In this document: positions 58,362 through 64,000 of the stretch, in pieces | Numbering within the stretch: the stretch's first letter is position 1 | How the letters are laid out: each line of letters begins with the position of its first letter | Source: Microbacterium ginsengiterrae | Lineage (GTDB): Bacteria > Actinomycetota > Actinomycetes > Actinomycetales > Microbacteriaceae | Length of the DNA: 64,000 nt | Assembly (NCBI RefSeq): GCF_014205075.1 | Contig: NZ_JACHMU010000001.1 | Coordinates: 2,604,001-2,668,000, forward strand | Direction: 5' to 3' | Position numbers and translations under genes: made by a program | Notes under the pieces: model-generated | The model's input: the letters and a program-made list of their open reading frames with translations, nothing else | Told to the model about the DNA's origin: nothing | Databases searched by the model: none

Positions 58362-58400
58362 CGCATTCCGCTCCGTCAGGATCTATCAGAAGGCCCCTCC

Positions 58401-59228
58401 ATGCACCTGCTCGAAGCGCTGTTTCTCGGCATCATCCAGGGACTCACCGAGTTCCTGCCGATCTCCTCCAGCGCGCATCTGCGCATCGTCGGCACGTTCA
58501 CAGGATCGGGCGAGGATCCAGGGGCGGCGTTCACCGCGATCACCCAGATCGGCACCGAGGCCGCGGTCGTCGTGTTCTTCTGGCGCGACATCGTGCGGAT
58601 CATCGGGCAGTGGTTCCGTTCGTTGGCAGGGAAGGTGCCGCGCAACGACCCCGACGCGCGTATGGGATGGCTGATCATCATCGGCAGCGTGCCCATCGTC
58701 GTGCTCGGTCTGCTGTTCCAGGACGAGATCGAATCGGTGCTGCGGTCGATGTGGCTCGTCGCCATCATGCTGATCGCGTTCGGCATCCTGCTCGGCGTCG
58801 CGGACCACGTCGGCGCGAAGCGCCGCACGCTCGACCAGATCACCTATCCGCACGGCATCCTCTACGGGTTCGCGCAGGCGCTCGCTCTGATTCCCGGCGT
58901 CTCGCGCTCGGGGGGAACGATCACCATGGGGCTCTTCCTCGGGTACGAGCGCGCCGCCGCCGCACGCTACGCGTTCCTGCTCGCGATCCCCGCGGTGTTC
59001 GGCAGCGGCTTCTACCAGGTGTTCAAGAGCTGGGACGCGCCGGACCAGTACTTCACGATGGGTGAGACGGTCGCCGCCACCGGCATCGCCTTCGTCGTCG
59101 CCCTCGGTGTGATCGCGTTCTTCATGAACTGGATCTCCAAGCGCAGCTTCCTGCCGTTCGTCATCTACCGGATCCTGCTCGGAGTGACCCTGCTGATCCT
59201 GCTCGGCACCGGTGTGATCGCGCCCTGA
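58401..59228 (+). CDS. uppP: Undecaprenyl-diphosphate phosphatase (BacA type)
   Basis: A 275-aa integral membrane enzyme that dephosphorylates undecaprenyl diphosphate, recycling the lipid carrier for peptidoglycan synthesis. Both conserved blocks are present: [20 protein letters not shown] near the N-terminus and [10 protein letters not shown] near residue 175. About eight hydrophobic segments match the family. AGAAGG precedes the ATG. It ends convergently with the PAC2 gene (13-bp gap). Confidence 0.95.
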   Translation: MHLLEALFLGIIQGLTEFLPISSSAHLRIVGTFTGSGEDPGAAFTAITQIGTEAAVVVFFWRDIVRIIGQWFRSLAGKVPRNDPDARMGWLIIIGSVPIVVLGLLFQDEIESVLRSMWLVAIMLIAFGILLGVADHVGAKRRTLDQITYPHGILYGFAQALALIPGVSRSGGTITMGLFLGYERAAAARYAFLLAIPAVFGSGFYQVFKSWDAPDQYFTMGETVAATGIAFVVALGVIAFFMNWISKRSFLPFVIYRILLGVTLLILLGTGVIAP

Positions 59229-59241
59229 GAGCCGGCGCGCG

Positions 59242-60096
59242 TCAGCGCTTGTGATCGCCCGGGCCGTCGCCGCGGCGGCGGAGATACCGCTCGAACGCCT
59301 GCGCGATCGCGTCGCCGGAGGCCTCGGGGGAGTCCCAGGTGTCGCGGGTGCGCTCGAGCTGATGGATGTACTCCGTCATCTCCTCATCGTCCGCGGCGGC
59401 GGCGTCGATCGACGCCTCCCAGGTGGCGGCCTCCGTGCGGAGGCGCTCGCGTGGGAAGTCGACTCCGGTCAGCTCCTCGAGCCGGTCGAGCAGGGCGAGG
59501 GTCGCCTTGGGCGACGGCGCGGCGGAGGCGACGTAGTGCGGGACGCTGGCCCACAACGTCGCGGTGGGGATCCCGGCCCCCTCCGCGAAGTGCTCGATCA
59601 CGCTGAGGATCCCGACGGGCCCCTCGTACAGCGAGCGCTCAAGGCCGAGCACCTCTCGCGTGCGCTCGTTCGAGCTCGCCGCGAAGATCGAGATCGGTCG
59701 GGTGTGTGGGACGTCGGAGAGCATCGCCCCGAGCATGATGAAGCCCGTGATGTCGTCGCGGAGCGCGACGTCGATGAACTCGTTCGCGAACGCCTGCCAC
59801 GTGCGAGCCGGTTCGACGCCGGTGAGCAGCCAGAACTCCGGCTCGCCGTCGGCCGGGGGCGATGCGGGACGCCAGAGGGCCGCCTCGGGCCAACGGAGCT
59901 CGCGCTTGCCCGATGCGTCCATCTTCGACGACGGCCGCGTGTACTGATAGTCGAAATAGAGCTCAGGGTCCACGGAATGGACCAGCTCGTACCCGCCGCT
60001 CTCGCGGAGCACGTCGATCGCTCCGCTTGCGGCCTCACCCGCGTCGTTCCAGCCGTCGAAGGCGACCACGACGATGCGATCTCCCAGTGCATCCAT
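59242..60096 (-). CDS. PAC2-family protein
   Basis: A 284-aa member of the PAC2 (DUF75) family, which in eukaryotes includes a proteasome assembly factor. In actinobacteria its role is open. It begins ALGDRIVVVAFDGWNDAGEAASG and has the internal VPHTRPISI and SVPHYVASAAPSPKATL blocks seen in this family. The last 30 residues are Gly/Asp/Arg-rich. GGAGGGAG precedes the ATG. A TAGCCT about 50 nt upstream is the likely -10, giving a leadered transcript. Confidence 0.85.
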   Translation of the reverse strand: MDALGDRIVVVAFDGWNDAGEAASGAIDVLRESGGYELVHSVDPELYFDYQYTRPSSKMDASGKRELRWPEAALWRPASPPADGEPEFWLLTGVEPARTWQAFANEFIDVALRDDITGFIMLGAMLSDVPHTRPISIFAASSNERTREVLGLERSLYEGPVGILSVIEHFAEGAGIPTATLWASVPHYVASAAPSPKATLALLDRLEELTGVDFPRERLRTEAATWEASIDAAAADDEEMTEYIHQLERTRDTWDSPEASGDAIAQAFERYLRRRGDGPGDHKR

Positions 60097-60175
60097 TCGT
60101 TCTCCCTCCGACGTCCGAACCTGACTCCTCCCTCCAGGCTAGTGCGCGCCCGGCGGCCGTGGTGCATCCCCCGGA

Positions 60176-60181
60176 TAGCAT
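60176..60181 (+). promoter_or_regulatory. -10 box of the HAD hydrolase-trmI operon
   Basis: TAGCAT is 6 nt before the GTG start at 60188, the leaderless layout. Confidence 0.5.
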
Positions 60182-60187
60182 GGACGG

Positions 60188-60871
60188 GTGACTCACAAGC
60201 CGCAGGCAGTCCTCTGGGACATGGATGGAACACTGGTCGACACGGAGCCCTATTGGATGGCGGCGGAGACGACGCTCGTCGAGTCGTACGGCGGCACCTG
60301 GTCCCACGAGCAGGCGATGCAGCTCGTGGGCAACGGCCTGGACGACAGCGCCCGCATCCTGCGCGACGCCGGCGTCGACATGGAACCGGACGCGATCGTC
60401 GCGCGCCTCACTGACGAGGTCCGAGCGGCACTGGCCACGCAGGGCGTCCCGTTCCGACCCGGCGCGCGCGAACTGCTGCGCGATCTGCGAGCCGTCGGCA
60501 TCCGCACGGCGCTCGTGACGATGTCCCTCGGGCGGATGGCCAGGAGCGTCGTGGATCTCATCGGGTTCGATGCCTTCGACCATGTCGTCCCCGGCGATGA
60601 GGTCACACGCCCCAAGCCTCACCCCGATCCGTACCTCCGGGCCGCCGAGCTGCTGGAGATCGACATCGCCGACACGCTGGTCATCGAGGATTCGCCCACC
60701 GGCATCCGCGCGGGCATCACTTCCGGCGCCGTCACGCTCGGCGTCCCGCACATGGTTCCGCTCGATGACGCAGGTGCGCACGCGCTCTGGCCCTCACTCG
60801 ACGGTCGCAGCGCCTCCGACGTCGTCGACCTGTTCGCCTCCGTCCGGTCGCTGCAGGGGGCCACCCGATGA
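60188..60871 (+). CDS. HAD-superfamily hydrolase (phosphoglycolate phosphatase-like)
   Basis: A 227-aa HAD phosphatase of subfamily IA. Motif I is VLWDMDGTLVDTEP with the nucleophile Asp, motif II is TALVTMSLGR, and motif III/IV is RPKPHPDPYLRAAELL then VIEDSPTGIRAG. It resembles beta-phosphoglucomutase-like and sugar-phosphate phosphatases; the substrate is unknown. It overlaps trmI by 4 bp (ATGA), so the two are coupled. Confidence 0.9.
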   Translation: MTHKPQAVLWDMDGTLVDTEPYWMAAETTLVESYGGTWSHEQAMQLVGNGLDDSARILRDAGVDMEPDAIVARLTDEVRAALATQGVPFRPGARELLRDLRAVGIRTALVTMSLGRMARSVVDLIGFDAFDHVVPGDEVTRPKPHPDPYLRAAELLEIDIADTLVIEDSPTGIRAGITSGAVTLGVPHMVPLDDAGAHALWPSLDGRSASDVVDLFASVRSLQGATR

Positions 60872-61884
60872 GCGTCGCGGCGCCGCGGCCCAGCGGACCG
60901 TTCCGCGAGGGGGACCGGGTGCAGCTCACCGGGCCCAAGAACCGGCTCCACACGATCACACTCGCGCCCGATGGCGAGATGCACACGCACCATGGCGTGC
61001 TCTTCCACCGTGATCTCATCGGTCTGCCGGACGGGTCAGTGGTCACCAACAGCTCCGGCCACGAATACCTGGCACTCCGGCCGCTGCTGCGCGATTTCGC
61101 CATGTCGATGCCGCGGGGCGCGGCGATCGTGTACCCGAAGGATGCGGCGCAGATCGTCATGCAGGCCGACATCTTCCCCGGCGCCACCGTCGTCGAGGCC
61201 GGCGTCGGTTCAGGTGCGCTGTCGTTGTCGCTGCTACGCGCGATCGGTCCTGCCGGGCGTCTGGTGTCCTTCGAGCGCCGCGACGATTTCGCCGACGTCG
61301 CGAGGGCGAACGTGGAGACGTTCTTCGGCGGGACGCCCGACACCTGGGAGGTCGTCGTCGGAGATCTCCTGCACGCGTTGCCCTCGACCATGCCGGCGGG
61401 CAGCGTCGATCGAGTGGTGCTGGACATGCTCGCCCCGTGGGAGGTGATGGATGCCGTCGCCGACGCCCTGACTCCCGGTGGCGTCGTGCTCTGCTACGTG
61501 GCCACCGCGACCCAGCTGTCACGTGTCGCGGAGTACATCCGCGGCACCGGATGCTTCACGGATCCCGATGCCTCCGAGACCATGGTCCGCGGATGGCACG
61601 TCGAGGGGCTCGCCGTGCGGCCCGATCATCGGATGGTGGCCCACACCGGATTCCTCCTCACCGCACGTCGGCTCGCGCCGGGGACGATCGCGCCGGAGGT
61701 CAAGCGCCGCGCGTCCAAGTCCAGCTACGGCGACGAGGACGTCGAGCTGTGGACCCCGGGTGCTGTCGGAGACCGCGAGATCACCGACAAGAACCTGCGC
61801 AAGCGCGCACGTGAGGCCGCGAAGGCGGCGGACGGCGCACGGCGGGCCGCCGCGTCGCGCGACGCGGAGGACCGTTCGCAATAG
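60868..61884 (+). CDS. trmI: tRNA (adenine58-N1)-methyltransferase
   Basis: A 338-aa TrmI, which methylates A58 in the T loop of tRNAs, a heat- and stress-related modification. The N-terminal beta domain (about 1-80) is followed by the SAM domain with VVEAGVGSGALSLSLLRAIGP (about 109-129) and DRVVLDMLAPWEV. The C-terminal tail is basic with Arg/Lys/Ala runs. The -10 box of the next gene overlaps its stop codon TAG. Confidence 0.93.
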   Translation: MSVAAPRPSGPFREGDRVQLTGPKNRLHTITLAPDGEMHTHHGVLFHRDLIGLPDGSVVTNSSGHEYLALRPLLRDFAMSMPRGAAIVYPKDAAQIVMQADIFPGATVVEAGVGSGALSLSLLRAIGPAGRLVSFERRDDFADVARANVETFFGGTPDTWEVVVGDLLHALPSTMPAGSVDRVVLDMLAPWEVMDAVADALTPGGVVLCYVATATQLSRVAEYIRGTGCFTDPDASETMVRGWHVEGLAVRPDHRMVAHTGFLLTARRLAPGTIAPEVKRRASKSSYGDEDVELWTPGAVGDREITDKNLRKRAREAAKAADGARRAAASRDAEDRSQ

Positions 61885-61887
61885 ACT
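61882..61887 (+). promoter_or_regulatory. -10 box of the FKBP lipoprotein gene, overlapping the trmI stop
   Basis: TAGACT spans the TAG stop codon of trmI and lies 7 nt before the GTG at 61895, the usual spacing for a leaderless start. Confidence 0.5.
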
Positions 61888-61894
61888 GGAGCGC

Positions 61895-62869
61895 GTGCGT
61901 AAATCCTCAGCCGCTCTGGCCACTCTCGCTCTCGCCGTCGTCGCTCTGACGGGATGCACGGCAGGCCCATCGTTCGACGCTGCCGCCTGCGATCGTGCGG
62001 CCGCCACCAGCGGGCTCGAGGACCTCGCGAACGTGTCGGGTGCGGTCGGCGATGAGCCGGACGTCGAGCTCTTCACGCCTGTCGGGGCGGGGGAGAGCGC
62101 GTTCGGTGACGTCGTGGTCGGTGACGGCCGTGCCCTCACCAGCCCGAACCAGAGCGCCGTGTTCGAGTTCTCGCTGTTCTCCGGCAAGACCGGTGAGCCG
62201 GTCGGTGGCACGGCGTACGACGAGGACCGTGCGCAGCTGGGCAGCGTCGAGTACTGGGCGCAGACCGTGCCGGTGTTCGGCGAGGCGCTGAAGTGCGCGA
62301 CGGAAGGCTCCCGGGTGATGATCCTCGTCTCGCCGGAGGACTTCGGCGCCCAGAACCTCTCCGGGTTCGGCCTCGACGCGGACGAGCCGGTCGTCGCACT
62401 GTTCGACGTCGTCGACGTGTTCCCGACGAAGGCCGAAGGTGCCCTGCAGTTCAACGACGCCGCGGGGATGCCCACTGTGGTCCGCGCACCCGACGGCCGC
62501 CCCGGGATCATCGTGCCGGACAAGGCTGCGCCCACTGAGCTCGAGGTGCAGACCCTCATCAAGGGCGACGGCGCGACGGTCTCCGAGGACGACACCGTGC
62601 TGGTCAACTACACCGGTGTGACCTGGGCGGACCGCACCGTCTTCGACTCGTCGTGGGATCGCGGCGCCGCGACCTTCGACATGTCCAACCTCATCCCCGG
62701 TTTCACGCAGGGGCTCGCGGGTCAGACCGTCGGCTCCCAGGTGCTCATCGTCGTACCGCCCGAGCTCGGATACGGCGAGCAGGGCAGCGGTGCCGTCCCG
62801 GCGAACGCGACTCTCGTGTTCGTCGTGGACATCCTCGGCATCGATCCTCCGGTCTCAGCGCGGCAGTGA
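61895..62869 (+). CDS. FKBP-type peptidyl-prolyl isomerase lipoprotein with degenerate second domain
   Basis: A 324-aa exported lipoprotein. The signal (residues 1-18) ends in a lipobox LTGC with Cys20 lipidated. The C-terminal domain (about 205-322) is a good FKBP, with VNYTGVTW, FDSSWDRG, IPGFTQGLAG and VPANATLVFVVDIL. The N-terminal half (about 55-185) looks like a weaker copy of the same fold (FGEALKCATEGSRVMILV against FTQGLAGQTVGSQVLIVV). Role: proline isomerisation or chaperoning outside the membrane. GTG 61895 follows TAGACT by 7 nt. pafB starts at its stop codon. Confidence 0.88.
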   Translation: MRKSSAALATLALAVVALTGCTAGPSFDAAACDRAAATSGLEDLANVSGAVGDEPDVELFTPVGAGESAFGDVVVGDGRALTSPNQSAVFEFSLFSGKTGEPVGGTAYDEDRAQLGSVEYWAQTVPVFGEALKCATEGSRVMILVSPEDFGAQNLSGFGLDADEPVVALFDVVDVFPTKAEGALQFNDAAGMPTVVRAPDGRPGIIVPDKAAPTELEVQTLIKGDGATVSEDDTVLVNYTGVTWADRTVFDSSWDRGAATFDMSNLIPGFTQGLAGQTVGSQVLIVVPPELGYGEQGSGAVPANATLVFVVDILGIDPPVSARQ

Positions 62870-63867
62870 TGGCCGCCCGCATCCCACCGGAAGAGCGTCA
62901 GACGAATCTCGTCGTGGCGCTCATGGCCACGGAGATCGGGCTCACCAAGCAGCAGATCCTCGACAGTGTCTCCGGTTACCGTCAGCGCGCGCAGACGGGC
63001 GCACGAGCCGATGCGCTCGAGAAGATGTTCGAACGCGACAAGGACGAGCTGCGTTCGCTGGGTGTGCCCATCGAGACGATCGGCGACTCGAGCGATCCCA
63101 ACGACCTTCGAGAGGCCCGCTACCGGATCCCGAAGGCCGAGTACGACCTCCCGGCCGACATCTCCTTCAGCCCAGCCGAACTCGCCGTCCTGCAGCTCGC
63201 GGGCAGCGTCTGGAGCGCAGAATCGGCCTCCGCGGATGCGCAGGCCGGCGTCCGCAAGATCCGTGCGCTGGGCATCGACGGTGATGAGCCGATCATCGGG
63301 TTCGCCCCGCGGATCACCACCAGGGAGAGCAGCTTCGCTCCGTTGCAGAGCGCGATCGAGGACTGCCGGGTGGTCACGTTCGACTACCTCAAGCCGGGGG
63401 AGGAGGCTCCGCGTCGTCGGACGGTCGAACCTCTCGCTCTGCTCGACTTCGAGGCGCGTTGGCACGTCTACGGCATCGACCTCGACGCCCAGGACGAGCG
63501 CACCTTCCTGCTCAGCCGCATCGTCGGCGATGTGACCGTCACGCGCCGCGGGTTCGACCCCGGTCTGCGGGAGGGTGCGGGCGACCGGGCACTGGCCGGT
63601 CTGCAGGACGTCGCCGCGCGGAACTCTGCTCTGGTGGAGATCACGCCGGGGACCGAAGCCGCGCTCCGACTCGGGCGCCGCGCGACACCGGAGGTGCAGG
63701 GTTTCCGCGTGCCGTTCGTGGACCTGCACATCTTCGCCGATGAACTCGCCTCATACGGGCCGGAGGTGCGCGTGGTCGAGCCGACCACGCTGCGGGATGC
63801 GGTGATCTCGCGTCTGCGCGCGATAGTGGCGGCCCATGAGGCCGCTCCCTCCGAGGGAGGGGCATGA
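62869..63867 (+). CDS. pafB: PafB-like WYL-domain transcriptional regulator
   Basis: A 332-aa WYL-domain protein. An N-terminal HTH-like region (about 10-90, with the opening PPEERQTNLVVALMATEIGLT) is followed by the WYL domain (about 150-330), including the RRTVEPLALLDFEARWHVYGI block. In mycobacteria PafB and PafC together activate the LexA-independent DNA-damage response. The pair order here is the same: the next gene starts within the stop of this one. The ATG shares one base with the FKBP gene stop (TGATG). Confidence 0.88.
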   Translation: MAARIPPEERQTNLVVALMATEIGLTKQQILDSVSGYRQRAQTGARADALEKMFERDKDELRSLGVPIETIGDSSDPNDLREARYRIPKAEYDLPADISFSPAELAVLQLAGSVWSAESASADAQAGVRKIRALGIDGDEPIIGFAPRITTRESSFAPLQSAIEDCRVVTFDYLKPGEEAPRRRTVEPLALLDFEARWHVYGIDLDAQDERTFLLSRIVGDVTVTRRGFDPGLREGAGDRALAGLQDVAARNSALVEITPGTEAALRLGRRATPEVQGFRVPFVDLHIFADELASYGPEVRVVEPTTLRDAVISRLRAIVAAHEAAPSEGGA

Positions 63868-64000
63868 TGGCCGACAAGCCCAAGCCGCTGCTCGCGGTCG
63901 ACCGCGTCCGGGCGTACCTCACCCTCGTGCCCTACCTGCTCGAGCGCGGCCAGGTGTCGCTCGAGGAGGCGGCGCGCGAATTCGACGTCTCAACGAGCGA
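63864..64000 (+). CDS. pafC: PafC-like WYL-domain regulator, N-terminal part (runs off the window)
   Basis: The first 45 codons of a protein that runs past the right edge. Two adjacent ATG codons (63864 and 63867) are possible starts; the first overlaps the pafB stop (ATGA). The visible part, with AVDRVRAYLTLVPYLLERG then SLEEAAREFDVS, is a DNA-binding HTH start typical of PafC, the partner of PafB. Confidence 0.8.
   Translation, partial: MMADKPKPLLAVDRVRAYLTLVPYLLERGQVSLEEAAREFDVSTS

Overview
The window is a dense, high-GC stretch of an actinobacterial chromosome. It most resembles the family Microbacteriaceae, probably Microbacterium. This is read from gene content and order (rpmF-rnc-mutM, smc, ftsY, ffh, rpsP-KH-rimM-trmD, pafBC, DUF3515-thiL, DUF3099), from GTG starts, and from many start codons lying 6-7 nt after a TANNNT -10 box, the layout of leaderless actinobacterial transcripts. 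I see no insertion sequence, prophage, CRISPR array or rRNA. There is one tRNA, Leu(GAG).

Layout. 1-7.6 kb: end of ddl, DUF3515 lipoprotein, thiL, rsmD, recG, coaD, YceD, L32, rnc, mutM. 7.7-13.9 kb: an accessory block on the minus strand. It holds a lipoprotein, an NAD(P)-binding protein, an FtsX/MacB-like ABC transporter, two paralogous tandem double-GNAT acetyltransferases, a 94-aa protein and, at the head behind a good promoter and Shine-Dalgarno, a 34-aa peptide gene. 14-25.9 kb: smc, a rhomboid-like/DUF2156 fusion, a hydrolase, ftsY, a DUF2004-like protein, lipA-lipB with a divergent TetR gene, ffh. 25.9-31.4 kb: a glycerol module (glpD, SorC-type regulator, glpK) and a YbdK-type glutamate-cysteine ligase. 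31.6-33.6 kb: rpsP-KH-rimM-trmD. 33.6-43.7 kb: SURF1, small membrane proteins, fabG, serB, divergent glgC/glgA(glgM), an ABC ATPase, L31 type B, an exonuclease, hydrolases and an Lrp/AsnC regulator. 43.9-50.5 kb: a branched-chain keto-acid/acyl-CoA catabolic cluster (E1alpha, E1beta, E2, TetR, acyl-CoA dehydrogenase, MaoC, CitE-like lyase) matching part of the Mycobacterium tuberculosis Rv2495c-Rv2506 region. 50.5-64 kb: phosphatase, sirtuin, SpoU methyltransferase, SGNH hydrolase, DEAD/DEAH helicase, VIT1-like transporter, tRNA-Leu, M20 peptidase, uppP, PAC2, HAD phosphatase, trmI, lipoprotein FKBP, pafB and the start of pafC.

How it fits together. The translation and secretion core (rnc, smc, ftsY, ffh, rpsP-trmD) is interrupted by self-contained modules, each with its own promoters. 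Several modules carry visible cis-elements: matched palindromes in the glycerol locus, a 10-bp-arm palindrome over the lipB promoter, two related palindromes before the acyl-CoA dehydrogenase, an Lrp-like inverted repeat before the keto-acid dehydrogenase, and hairpins in the rpsP and rpmE leaders. The least explained pieces are the 34-aa peptide/94-aa protein/double-GNAT operon and two putative leaderless upstream ORFs overlapping the starts of coaD and smc. All function calls rest on motif recognition without database searches.
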